Shown here: in pieces, positions 1 to 8,339 of the stretch
Layout of the letters: each line of letters starts with the position of its first letter
Position numbering within the stretch: position 1 is the stretch's first letter
DNA from: Paulinella micropora
Taxonomy: Eukaryota > Cercozoa > Imbricatea > Euglyphida > Paulinellidae
Assembly: GCA_019918135.1 (NCBI GenBank)
Contig: WBZZ01002865.1
Coordinates: 62,001-126,000, forward strand
Length of the DNA stretch: 64,000 nt
Direction of reading: 5' to 3'
Notes under the pieces: generated by a model
Told to the model about the DNA's origin: nothing
Seen by the model: only the letters and a program-made list of their open reading frames with translations
Database searches by the model: none
Program-made: the position numbers and the translations under genes

Positions 1-852
1 CACACGCTGCTCTTCAAGGAGAAAGAATCTGCTACCCCCTGTCGATCCAGTTTCCCTCTCCTGTCCAAAAAGCACTTCCTACCCACACTCGACGAGGCCG
101 AGAGCAGCACGCCGCAAATTACCGACGATGCTCGGCAGGAGCGAGAGCAAAGCGAGTTCTACCAGCAGATCTGCCATACAAACCAAGGACGCGCCGACGC
201 GCTGCGTGTAGTCTCGTACAACTTCTATTTCTACGTGCTCTACTGGCCCAGCTACGGCTTCACACTCGCGTCTCGCCGAGACATACCTCCTCTGGACCAG
301 CCACGCTTCGTGGCAGAGTTCCGCACCAAACTGTACCGTGGCAGCGGAGGCAACTCCAGCGACCGGGCAGAGGCTCCCTCGCGCGACCCCACGCTGTGGG
401 AGCGCGAGCAGGCGACTTTCATGCAGGCGGGCAGCGCGCTAGTCTATGTCGACAGAAAACATCAGCCTAACCTGCCGGCCGCTCCCCATGGCGGCCAGCA
501 AAAACGCATCCCCACGGTTCTGCTGGGGCACTGCGCCCTGACCAGCCCGCTGCCCGAAAAGTGCAACGCCTTGATCGTGCGCCTCAACCATCGCAGCTTT
601 CACCTCTACCTCAAGCCCGGCAAGAGCCTACGTCCGCACGAGTTGCTGCTGGCAGAGTATGGTTGGGAGGACAGCTTTATTCAGGCCAGAGGGATCAAAG
701 ATATCGACACCGACGCCCTGCTTCGCTACCTAAGCGATCACCACATCTCGCCGGCCGAGCTAGAAAAACAAATGCCACGCAGGCATGACCCTCCTGCACC
801 ACCCACAGCTTGCGAACCGCTCAGCGTCATCAGCGGCGGCTCCTTGCGGTAG
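1..852 (+). CDS. hypothetical protein, 3' part of a gene cut by the window edge
   Basis: The frame is open from base 1, so the N-terminus lies outside the window; the TAG stop is at 850-852. About 283 residues are visible. The sequence is a normal globular mix with acidic and basic stretches. Near the end a strand-rich stretch (NALIVRLNHRSFHLYLKPG) is followed by LRPHELLLAEYGW. This is loosely reminiscent of the end of a SET domain (an EEL..DYG-like motif), but the NHxC motif is not visible, so I do not assign a function. A long purine/G tract begins directly after the stop. Confidence 0.6.
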   Translation, partial: HTLLFKEKESATPCRSSFPLLSKKHFLPTLDEAESSTPQITDDARQEREQSEFYQQICHTNQGRADALRVVSYNFYFYVLYWPSYGFTLASRRDIPPLDQPRFVAEFRTKLYRGSGGNSSDRAEAPSRDPTLWEREQATFMQAGSALVYVDRKHQPNLPAAPHGGQQKRIPTVLLGHCALTSPLPEKCNALIVRLNHRSFHLYLKPGKSLRPHELLLAEYGWEDSFIQARGIKDIDTDALLRYLSDHHISPAELEKQMPRRHDPPAPPTACEPLSVISGGSLR

Positions 853-1085
853 TCCCGGGAAGAAGGGGGGGGGGGGGAGGGGGAGGATGCGCAACGAGAG
901 AGGGGGGTGAAGGGGGGAGAGGGGGGGGGGGGGGGGGGGAAAGGGGGAAAGTGAAGGAAAGAAGGGGAAGTGAAGGGGAGGGAGGAGAGGGGGGGGGGGG
1001 GGGTGCCCCGAGGGGGGAAGGGAAGGGGAACGCACAGACGCGTGCCCCCAGGGTGACGGGGAGGGGGGGGGGGCGCCCCGCGGGG
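853..1085. repeat. G-run purine tract with several poly-G blocks
   Basis: This intergenic stretch is almost pure G with A interruptions, including G runs of up to about 18. It separates the partial ORF from the next gene. Similar G/C homopolymers occur throughout the window (around 3680, 7430, 13015, 16690, 21040, 29110, 47045, 57600). Such tracts can form G-quadruplexes and are prone to length change. The many ORFs through it on both strands are low-complexity shadows. Confidence 0.7.
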
Positions 1086-1164
1086 TGTGGCGCGGCTTTG
1101 CCGAAGACGCCCCCTTGGGGGTCGGTCGACATCAGAAAGTAGCCCCCAAGCCCCAACCAAAGAG

Positions 1165-2898
1165 ATGAGCAAGCGCACAACCCCATCGTCCTCGTCGTCG
1201 TCGAGCAGTTCGGGGCGCGTGCCCAAAAAAAACAAAGTACAAGAAAGCCGAGAGGAAGTAGACTGGGATGCCACGTCTTCTAAAATTGCGGCTGAAGCGA
1301 AAGCAGCGGCAGCGGCGGGCGGGCCCCCAAGTTCGTCGCACCAGTTTTTCCCGTTCGCGGACCCGAGCTCGATGCCGGAGACGTTGCTGCGCGCGAGCCT
1401 GCAGCCGCCGACCGAGCTCGACGGGCTTGTTCCTTTAGGGAAACTGCCTCCCGACCTGCGGGCGTCGCTGGGGGATGTGTACCAGCAGGTTCTGACGCAG
1501 GACATCTGGCCCAGCCTGGTGAACACGGATTTCTTGCTGAAGCACACGTACGTCAAGGTGAACAAGGACGAGGCGACAGGTGAGGAGTGGCTGCAGCTGG
1601 CGCGCTTCGTGGGGCCGGGGCGCAACGCGTACCTGATGCAGCGCCTGCCCTCGATTAAGGAACCCAACAAGGAGATCGTGACGGTACGTTTTACCCAGCA
1701 GCGCCCGTCCTCGGGCGACCGCAAGGCCGCCTGCCGCAACTTGGTCATTGCGTCGCCCCCCGCGACCGTGGGTTCCTGTGACTTGTTTGTGTCCAAGCAC
1801 GCGACGGACGAGCAGAAGCAGAGGCTGGGCCGCATCGCGTACGGCTCGTTCGCGAACCCGGCGGACTTTGCGCACCGCTACAACATCAACCCGGAGGAAG
1901 ACTGCCTGCGCCCCGAGCGGATCCAGCGCAGCTTCAGCACGGTCGCGCTCCCGTCCAAGGCGGCGCCCGCACTGCGCGTCGTCAAGGCGGACGGCAGCTC
2001 GTACGAGGTCGGAGGTCTGGCTGTGGTGTTTGATCTGTACCTGGACTTTCTGGCCGTGTGGTGTGTGCTGGACGCGCTCGAGGACCCCGAGAGCGCGCCG
2101 CTGGTCTGCCAGGCCATGCCGTGCGTCAACAACCGCCTGCAGGACATCTCGACCGACATGGGGCTCAGCGCCGACGCGCAGGGGGTGTACCCGCGCCAGG
2201 TGCTCGCCAAGTTCCGCGACGTGGTCATCCGCTCCAAGACGGCCGAGATCAAGGCCATGACGGCGCTGGAGCGCAAGTCCAACTCGCGCTACATCAAGAA
2301 CGGCGGCTTCTTCCAGAAGACCGAGTCACAGGGCGGCGGCTCGCAGGAGTTCACACTCGTGACGCACTGCAACTACTCGTTCCCGAACGTGGACCTCAGC
2401 GCCAGGTACAACAACAAGGGCAAGCCAGCCGGTGGCCCCGGCGGGCCCCAGCCCAGCAGCAACTCGTCGGAGCTGGACTGCAGCAAGCTCAAGTTCACCG
2501 AGCTCCTGTTCCGCGACATGCGCCGCGAGTCGCACCCGCTCATGACCGAGGCTGCGGCCATGAAGGCAGTTCGCAACGGCTCCATCGTCACCGTGGGCTT
2601 TACTATCAGGGCCAGCTTCGACCCCCTGTCCAACGGCGCCTTTTGCCTCAAGCGCGTGCCCAAACTCGTCTGTGTGTGGGACGCCTCGGGCGCCAGCAAG
2701 AAGACCGAGGAACTCGGCAAGCCCTCGGCGCTGCCCGGCTGGGAAGGCGGGGGCTTCGCGCCCGACGAGCTGGACGATGAGCCCGGGCCCAGCAACAGAC
2801 AGCTGCGCATCGCCAACGTCCCGCACAGTGCCGAGGCCGACCTGCGCAAGCAGCATGCGCTCGAAGAGGAAGATGAAGCTCTGCTCAGGGACATTTGA
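1165..2898 (+). CDS. hypothetical protein, 577 aa, Ser-rich N-terminus
   Basis: I do not recognise this protein. I chose the ATG at 1165; the frame is open further upstream but only from a GTG. Residues 1-20 are a Ser-rich low-complexity tail followed by a basic PKKNK stretch that could be a nuclear signal. The body (about 60-540) is globular with a Gly/Pro-rich linker near 420-435. The C-terminus is acidic (EEEDEALL). Codons are strongly G/C-ending (for example long runs of GCG, CTG and AAG). The following nicotinamidase-like gene, in contrast, is visibly more AT-rich, so the two may have different histories. It converges with the gene at 2970-3536 across an AT palindrome. Confidence 0.85.
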   Translation: MSKRTTPSSSSSSSSSGRVPKKNKVQESREEVDWDATSSKIAAEAKAAAAAGGPPSSSHQFFPFADPSSMPETLLRASLQPPTELDGLVPLGKLPPDLRASLGDVYQQVLTQDIWPSLVNTDFLLKHTYVKVNKDEATGEEWLQLARFVGPGRNAYLMQRLPSIKEPNKEIVTVRFTQQRPSSGDRKAACRNLVIASPPATVGSCDLFVSKHATDEQKQRLGRIAYGSFANPADFAHRYNINPEEDCLRPERIQRSFSTVALPSKAAPALRVVKADGSSYEVGGLAVVFDLYLDFLAVWCVLDALEDPESAPLVCQAMPCVNNRLQDISTDMGLSADAQGVYPRQVLAKFRDVVIRSKTAEIKAMTALERKSNSRYIKNGGFFQKTESQGGGSQEFTLVTHCNYSFPNVDLSARYNNKGKPAGGPGGPQPSSNSSELDCSKLKFTELLFRDMRRESHPLMTEAAAMKAVRNGSIVTVGFTIRASFDPLSNGAFCLKRVPKLVCVWDASGASKKTEELGKPSALPGWEGGGFAPDELDDEPGPSNRQLRIANVPHSAEADLRKQHALEEEDEALLRDI

Positions 2899-2921
2899 GC
2901 CAACAGGACTTTTTTCTTTGT

Positions 2922-2958
2922 GTTGTAATAATTTTTTAATGATTAAAAAAGTATTTCC
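2922..2958. terminator. AT-rich palindromic 3' region between convergent genes
   Basis: A run containing TAATAATTTTTTAATGATT and AAAAAAGTA lies between the stops of two convergent genes. It can fold into a short AT hairpin. Giant viruses are known to end transcripts at hairpins, so this is a plausible shared terminator or polyadenylation site; that role is inferred. Confidence 0.45.
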
Positions 2959-2969
2959 TTTCCACGTTC

Positions 2970-3536
2970 TTAGCTTGGGCTTGACTCCGGCCTACTAGTT
3001 GCTGCGCGCGTTTTTTCTCCGCCGCGCAGAAACACAAAGTCACAGCTGTGTAGTTCCAACGCGACCGACCTCGGCGGGCCCCTCGGTGGGGGCGCGTGGA
3101 TGTGCACGTGGGGTTTGTACACAAACAAGTAGGCCTCGTCGCTCTTGCCGGAGGGTTGCGATCCCGGCACGGTGTGCGCACGGCCGCGCCGGCGCCTGCC
3201 GCCCGCGCGCACGGAATCTCGGCCGGCGCCGCTGGCGGCGCCGGCCAGCTGGATCGGAAGCGGCGGTGACCAGCTGATGCGGCCGGGCTTGGCAACGTCC
3301 TTGGCCTCTTCCTGGCCGCTGCTGCTGCTGTAACCGTGCAACGACCTGAGCTCCTCGCAGGTTTGTTGGTGCGAGGGCAGCAGCGTCCACTGCAGCGACG
3401 CGTGGCACTTTTTCAGCTCCGCCACGCATTCCGGGTTGTTGGACGGCATCTCCCCGGGCGCCACGACCCCCGACGCGTCCTGCAGCGCCTTGCCGACCGC
3501 CCAGACCCAAAAGATCTCTCCCTTGGGGACATTCAT
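2970..3536 (-). CDS. hypothetical protein, 188 aa
   Basis: The ATG at 3536 begins MNVPKGEIFWVWAVGKAL. An in-frame extension to 3716 runs into low-complexity pyrimidine sequence and is unlikely to be coding. The first about 90 residues look globular, with Cys/His scattered (NPECVAELKKCHASLQW). The middle is Arg-rich (GGRRRRGRAH), and the C-terminus contains VYKPHVHIHAPPP. No family is recognised. Convergent with the 577-aa gene, 72 bases between the stops. Confidence 0.6.
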   Translation of the reverse strand: MNVPKGEIFWVWAVGKALQDASGVVAPGEMPSNNPECVAELKKCHASLQWTLLPSHQQTCEELRSLHGYSSSSGQEEAKDVAKPGRISWSPPLPIQLAGAASGAGRDSVRAGGRRRRGRAHTVPGSQPSGKSDEAYLFVYKPHVHIHAPPPRGPPRSVALELHSCDFVFLRGGEKTRAATSRPESSPS

Positions 3537-3762
3537 GAAGCAAGAAATACAAGTAGTAGTAGGTTGAGCGCGGCACAGAATAAAGAAAAGGAAATGACAG
3601 GCGCTGCAAGAAGGGGGAGGGGGGAAAGAGGCGGGGGGAAGAGAAGGGGAGAAAAGAAAAGACGGGAAGTGGGGAGGGGCGGGGCGGGGGGAGGGGGGGG
3701 GGAGGCTGTGCCCCAAGGAGTCACATTGCCTCGTCTCCTCTTTTTTTTTCTCTTGGCTCTAG

Positions 3763-3795
3763 TACTTAGTACTAATATTAATAAGAAAAAAGACC
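3763..3795 (+). promoter_or_regulatory. candidate promoter element
   Basis: The AT-rich core TACTAATATTAATAAGAAAA lies about 60 bases before the ATG at 3853. Nearly the same core (TAATATTAATAAAAAAATG) stands directly before the start at 36189, so it may be a shared promoter motif. The function is inferred from this recurrence only. Confidence 0.35.
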
Positions 3796-3852
3796 AAAGG
3801 ACCCTGTAGATTTTCTACCCCCTCCGCGCTGCCCGCCCCCTCTCGACCCCAA

Positions 3853-6492
3853 ATGTCTGCCTCTTTGCTCAAGCCTGGTTGGGCTCTGATTGTCGTGGAC
3901 ATGCAGAACGATTTTATGCACCCACGCGGATCTATGTGTCTTGGGACAGAAGACACAAGAAGCCAGTGCATCCAAGCTGTGCGCGAGCTGGTAGATATTA
4001 CTGGCTGGGACCTGGTGGTATTTACGCGCGACAAGCACCCTGCGCAATGCCCAGGCCCCAACGGAGTGACAAAGCCTGGGCACATATCGTTCCAAAGCTC
4101 AGACTACCACAAAGATGTGTCTCAGGATAGTGCCACTACTACGGAGCTGGCTAATTATGTGGAAAAGCTGAAAAAAGAAGGCAAAGAGGCTACAACGATA
4201 CCTGCAGGGATTTTGGCGCGGCACAACGACCATATCACGAACTATAAGCAGGGGCAGAGAGTTGCAGTCACGATCGATAAGGATGGAAATGAAGTGAAGA
4301 CGACGACGACGTATGTCGAATCTTATTCGGTTGGGACAAGAGTTGTCCAGGAAGAGAAGTCAGAGCATGCAGGCTGCTCCAGGCGGGTAATTGCGGAACA
4401 AACACAGAGCGTTAAAAATCAAGATCTGTGGCCGGATCATTGTGTCATGGGCGAGTGGGGATCGGACATCATCGACGAGCTACGCGAGGTAGCCCCGCTA
4501 TTTAAGCCCGGGGCGAGGCAGCCAGAGACCGCGCTGGATTACGTGCATTATTTGCAGATCACCAGCTTGGAGAGAGCCACGCTCAGCTTGCGCTCTTCTT
4601 CAACAAATCGAGGCATGTTTTTTGATAAAGGCACGGACCGCAAATACGATTCTTACTCCGCCATCTTCGACAAGAGAGATGCAGCAGCAGCTACCGGCAG
4701 AAAGTGGGAGGTCCTGAACCAAAATCCTTGGAGCAGTGTCATCCGGGAATGTACTCTGACTCAAATTCTGAAAGCTCAGGGTATTCGTAACGTCTGCGTA
4801 GTCGGGGTCGCGTCTGACTTCTGCGTCAAGGAAACTGCTAAAGGCCTTGTGGCAAAGGAATTCAACGTCTTTGTTGTCAAGTCAGCAACTCTGACTTGCA
4901 AGACGGAGGTTAATTGGGGTCCTTCCACTGAAAAGGGTCCAGTAAACACAGACATGGTATTGGTGCGAATCACTCCCAAAGAAAACATCAACGAATTCCG
5001 TCAGGGAAATTACATGCAAGAGCCGCTTGCTAATTCCATCCTTTATTCGACATCCCAGGCTGCGCGCAAGTTGTACTCGCAAATTTCCTTCAGGCTCCAA
5101 GAAACTACTGTCGACTTGCTGATACAAAGGGCCCGAAAGGCTCAAGCCGAATTGGCAGCCAATAGCCCCACGTTGCCTACCAAAAAAGAACACTGGCTCT
5201 CCAAGGTCTGGGTCCGGGATGCATATTTTCTTGCTTTTAACGCTAGACTTGCGGGAGACACAAAAGACAAGATGGGCCCTAGTATGCACACTTGTCTGTC
5301 CTACGAATGCAGATCTCCTCTGACTGACTTGGACTCGAAAACCGATCGACGCCCGCTTTTTGCTCGGGTATTGGAAGAAGAAAAAGGGATGAGGGCGAAT
5401 TTGAAAGCTTCAGAGTATTCTACCGCCTTATCTACGGAGGGAAAGCCGCAATGTATTGCCGCGCTAGCTGACTTGAACATGCCCTTTACCTCCTCGATGG
5501 GTCCCAACGTAATCTTGCTGTTCAAGAATACGAACGCGACGGGGAAAGGCTACGATTACGGACAAAAGAGGGTCAATGTGTTTGACACCGAGACGGGAGC
5601 TGAGAAAACAACAGTTCTCAAGAGAGCACAGGCGCTGCTGCAGGCTAAAGCAGACTTTGTAAACAGGTACGCGTTGGCCATGCTGCATTTGGTGCTCGAG
5701 AACATGAAGACTTACTTGTGTGATTTCACTTACGTCTACCAAGGCACCACACCAGTCCAGGTTGCCCCGGAAAGTCCCGAGAGAAACGAATACATTGCGC
5801 AAATGCGACAAGGGCAGGACAATATTTATTCACTTGCACTGACCGTGCGTGCCCTTAATAACCCTCAAGTGAAGCTACCTTTTGCTGACTGCGGCGATTA
5901 CTTTGTAGTATACGACGGGCTCCGTAAAGTGTATGCGCAGGCTAGCAGATATTATGAACAAAGCGAATCCAATCAGCTAGAAGCTCTGAAGAAGTTTGGA
6001 TGGAATTGGCAACTTTTTTTCCAGACGTACGTGGACTCGCGCCAGAGCGAGAATGACGCTGCAGAGGGGCCGCAATTCTCCATCTGCTCGCCGCACGCAC
6101 AGAGCTTTTTGTATCCTGTTCAAGGGACGAACGCCCAAGCCAACACGGAGGTGCACGAAAAATTTATGCGCGCCTACGAACGCGTGGTCGCCAGAATGGC
6201 CGACTGGTTCGCCAAAGACGGCTACGGCTCGCAAGAAGCTGTCAAGCCCAAAGCTTTCGTGGACGCACACGCTTGCTTGCATATGTGCAATGAAATCCTT
6301 GGCAACCAAGAGAAAAAAGACAAGGACGTGTCCAAGCCTTCTTCACAACAGCAAAATGCGGGCGGGAATAGCAATTCCAAGCCAAACAAAGCCAGCACAG
6401 GTAACAGAGTGCAACAGAAAAGACGCACAGGCTCTCCTAGATTGGACAGATTAATCGATGAAGTCGACTCTTATAGTGATGATGAAGACTAG
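3853..6492 (+). CDS. nicotinamidase/isochorismatase-fold protein with a long C-terminal extension (879 aa)
   Basis: Residues 1-330 match the cysteine-hydrolase (PncA/PNC1) pattern. D16 is in VVDMQNDF. TRDKHP near 58-63 gives the metal-binding D-x-H. LWPDHCVMGEWG lies near 195, the DKGTDRKYDSYSAIF block carries K259, and GVASDFCV carries C324. The full D-K-C triad is therefore visible, and hydrolysis of nicotinamide or a related amide is a reasonable inference. About 100 residues are inserted between the metal site and LWPDHC compared with ordinary 200-aa enzymes. Residues 330-879 match nothing I know; they are globular, end in a Ser/Asn/Lys-rich tail, and finish acidic (SYSDDED). Base composition is more balanced than in the GC-rich neighbours. 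The start is the first ATG after a candidate promoter. Confidence 0.85.
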   Translation: MSASLLKPGWALIVVDMQNDFMHPRGSMCLGTEDTRSQCIQAVRELVDITGWDLVVFTRDKHPAQCPGPNGVTKPGHISFQSSDYHKDVSQDSATTTELANYVEKLKKEGKEATTIPAGILARHNDHITNYKQGQRVAVTIDKDGNEVKTTTTYVESYSVGTRVVQEEKSEHAGCSRRVIAEQTQSVKNQDLWPDHCVMGEWGSDIIDELREVAPLFKPGARQPETALDYVHYLQITSLERATLSLRSSSTNRGMFFDKGTDRKYDSYSAIFDKRDAAAATGRKWEVLNQNPWSSVIRECTLTQILKAQGIRNVCVVGVASDFCVKETAKGLVAKEFNVFVVKSATLTCKTEVNWGPSTEKGPVNTDMVLVRITPKENINEFRQGNYMQEPLANSILYSTSQAARKLYSQISFRLQETTVDLLIQRARKAQAELAANSPTLPTKKEHWLSKVWVRDAYFLAFNARLAGDTKDKMGPSMHTCLSYECRSPLTDLDSKTDRRPLFARVLEEEKGMRANLKASEYSTALSTEGKPQCIAALADLNMPFTSSMGPNVILLFKNTNATGKGYDYGQKRVNVFDTETGAEKTTVLKRAQALLQAKADFVNRYALAMLHLVLENMKTYLCDFTYVYQGTTPVQVAPESPERNEYIAQMRQGQDNIYSLALTVRALNNPQVKLPFADCGDYFVVYDGLRKVYAQASRYYEQSESNQLEALKKFGWNWQLFFQTYVDSRQSENDAAEGPQFSICSPHAQSFLYPVQGTNAQANTEVHEKFMRAYERVVARMADWFAKDGYGSQEAVKPKAFVDAHACLHMCNEILGNQEKKDKDVSKPSSQQQNAGGNSNSKPNKASTGNRVQQKRRTGSPRLDRLIDEVDSYSDDED

Positions 6493-6574
6493 AGCGTCGT
6501 CAGTAATTACGCGATTAAAAAGCAATTTTAACAAAAAAAATCAGTCCAAACAAAACTGTTTATTAATATTCAAA
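6493..6574. terminator. AT-rich 3' region between convergent genes
   Basis: This short stretch between the stops of the nicotinamidase-like gene and the HNH gene holds A-runs and TTTATTAATATTC. It resembles the other AT palindromes that follow genes in this window. A shared terminator is likely but unproven. Confidence 0.35.
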
Positions 6575-7315
6575 TCACCAAAGCTCGAGGTCGGAGAGGT
6601 CGAGCCCCTGCATGGCGCGACGGGAGGCCTGCGCGGAAAAACGAAGAGCCGCGCGCGTTGTCGCCGGCGACAAGTACGTGGCTTTGGCTGGTAAGAGCAT
6701 CGAGCCAAATTTGGCATTCATGATCTGTGGGATTAGGGCATAATTGCGTGGATGGTCTAGCCCACCTTGCGCTGCCGGCACGATGTGATCGATGTTGAAC
6801 AAAAGTCTCCGTCGCCCGTCCGTGTCAAAATACTGAGAAAAGCAAGGGAGCCGACGGTTCTCCAAGATCCATTTTCTCACAAGCGCGCGCGACATGAAGC
6901 GTTTTTCGTTGCAAAGCGATACTACACGCCCTAAATAGACCGGGCGCGTCTGTATTTCGGATAATGGGTGCAGATCTGACAGCTGTCTCTCGATAGCCGC
7001 CAGCCCCGCCCTCCCCGCCTTGTCGTCCAAGAGCCAAGAGCCATCGTCCTTCAGGCGCACCGAGTCAGGCACAATGCCAAGAAAATCTAACAAATCAGTC
7101 AGGTAGACGCAAATTACAGCAGCCCCCCAGGAGCCGTCTCCTTGGGTAAAGCGCACTAGCTGGGTTTTCAGAGCTTTGTCGCAGGCCTTGGGGTTGTCGG
7201 CGCTTGTCCGAGCCTTTTCTACATAGAGGCGCGCGTTCTGTTCTGAACAGCCGAGCAGTTTTATTACCAGCGGGAGCAAGGGCACCAACTTCTCTCTGGC
7301 TACGACTTCTGACAT
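6575..7315 (-). CDS. HNH-type endonuclease-like protein, 246 aa
   Basis: The ATG at 7315 begins MSEVVAREKL. The C-terminal third holds the HNH-like core NIDHIVPAAQGGLDHPRNYALI, with the D-H pair, GG turn and downstream N of the HNH/McrA group. A PVYLGRVVSL block precedes it. The paralogue at 39807-40382 shares PVYLG, the D(Y/H)IVP..GGLDH.RNY core and a following NA-F segment. A shortened copy lies at 12268-12422. HNH proteins in giant viruses are often selfish homing nucleases, but this one is not inside an intron or intein that I can see. The N-terminal 120 residues are unassigned. Confidence 0.8.
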   Translation of the reverse strand: MSEVVAREKLVPLLPLVIKLLGCSEQNARLYVEKARTSADNPKACDKALKTQLVRFTQGDGSWGAAVICVYLTDLLDFLGIVPDSVRLKDDGSWLLDDKAGRAGLAAIERQLSDLHPLSEIQTRPVYLGRVVSLCNEKRFMSRALVRKWILENRRLPCFSQYFDTDGRRRLLFNIDHIVPAAQGGLDHPRNYALIPQIMNAKFGSMLLPAKATYLSPATTRAALRFSAQASRRAMQGLDLSDLELW

Positions 7316-7414
7316 TTCCTTTAACACAAAGAAGCTAAAATCTGCCGGCTATAGCGGGGCATGTGCCGTAGCCGGCAGAGCCGTCGCGCACAGAGAGGTC
7401 TGGCGTTTTTCGGC

Positions 7415-7520
7415 CGAGGGGAGAAAAGGGGGGGGGGGGCGCCCCCCCCCCCTCTCTGAGCCCCCTGAGCCCCGGGGGCTCAAGGAGACTTCCCCCTGAG
7501 CCCGGGGGGCTCAAGGAGAC
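7415..7520. repeat. GC palindromes (GAGCCCCC...GGGGGCTC family)
   Basis: A G-run/C-run inverted pair around GGCGCC is followed by two copies of a palindrome built on TGAGCCCCCTGAGCCC and GGGGGCTCAAGGAGA. The same palindrome occurs at 22437-22614, 29200-29275 and 60266-60300. It is a dispersed element able to form strong hairpins; a transcription-end role is possible. Confidence 0.6.
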
Positions 7521-7547
7521 AAAAGCACAGCCTCCCTCCTTCTCCCC

Positions 7548-7660
7548 GGCGGTAGGGGCGACGCAAGTGAGAGGGCGGTGCTACAACAGGTCTTCCTCAC
7601 GGCAGCCCAGCCGAGCGTCCGTGTGGGATTTTCTTTCGCGCAAGTAGGGCCGCTCTTGGC
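7548..7660 (+). repeat. solitary diverged unit of the 8.4-10.5 kb satellite
   Basis: GGGGCGACGCAAGTGAGAGGG is followed by a CACGGCAGCCCAGCC..CGTCCG..GGGATTTTCTTTCGCGCAAGTAG layout, the same order as in the main array downstream. It overlaps the region just past the 3' end of the Cys-rich ORF. Confidence 0.55.
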
Positions 7661-7685
7661 TTGAGAGGACAATATCCAGCTTGGC

Positions 7686-8294
7686 CTATTTTGGGGCAGC
7701 TGATGAGTCAGAGCTGTGTCTTGCACAAACCGTCGGCCACTCACGGTCTTGGCGGACAGTCGCAACGGTCGCGAGGTTTTCGTGCTCGTAGCAAATTTCA
7801 CAGGCCAAGCGATCCGCCGAGGCCTGACCCCCGCGCCACTCCTTAAACACCAACCGGCGGCCCTCGAGGACCTTGAACGCAGCGCCGTAGCGCTGTAGCA
7901 TACGGACTCCCGGCTTCTGTTCCACGAACGGCTCGGCAGTCTTCAAACGCGCCAGCCAGAGTTGGACCGCGGGCGAGGCTGGCGGGGTAGCTTTGTCGAG
8001 CCGCCGGCGCTGGTGCCCGTTGCGACTGTCCGCCTCGGCTAGCCGGCGCTTCTTGCGCAAGTGTTTGCGCGCGTGAGTGGTACAAAGCCTGAACCGCAGG
8101 CGGCGCGAGTCTGCCACGCGGCCACGACTGCGGCGCACGAAGCACTTTTCGCACGCGGGCTGCCAGTCCCCCCCGGCTGTAGTGCGGCAGTACAGACCGC
8201 CATCGCGCACGCACAGGCTCGCGTCACCGAGGGTCGCCATTGCCTCGCGGCCGCCGTACCTGCTCATAAACTTTCGTACGGCGCGGCTGTCCAT
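7686..8294 (-). CDS. hypothetical Cys/Arg-rich protein, 202 aa
   Basis: The ATG at 8294 begins MDSRAVRKFMSRYGG. It has a CEKCF pair, and further on LCTTHARKH and ACEICYEHE, so there are at least three C-x(2)-C/H style groups that suggest zinc binding. A strongly basic stretch (RKHLRKKRRLAEAD) lies in the middle. Zinc fingers near both ends with a basic linker suit a nucleic-acid binding protein, but no family is recognised. Both flanks are satellite-type repeat DNA. Confidence 0.6.
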   Translation of the reverse strand: MDSRAVRKFMSRYGGREAMATLGDASLCVRDGGLYCRTTAGGDWQPACEKCFVRRSRGRVADSRRLRFRLCTTHARKHLRKKRRLAEADSRNGHQRRRLDKATPPASPAVQLWLARLKTAEPFVEQKPGVRMLQRYGAAFKVLEGRRLVFKEWRGGQASADRLACEICYEHENLATVATVRQDREWPTVCARHSSDSSAAPK

Positions 8295-8339
8295 GCTCGG
8301 CTAGCCGGCGCTTCAGGCGACCTCCGCACTTGCTACAAT

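Noticed and set aside
1-852. Confident SET-domain methyltransferase
   Set aside because: Only a weak end-of-domain resemblance is visible; the central NHxC motif and AdoMet-binding residues are not.
3536-3716. Extension of the minus-strand gene to 3716
   Set aside because: The added residues are Pro/Phe/Ser low-complexity from a purine/pyrimidine tract.
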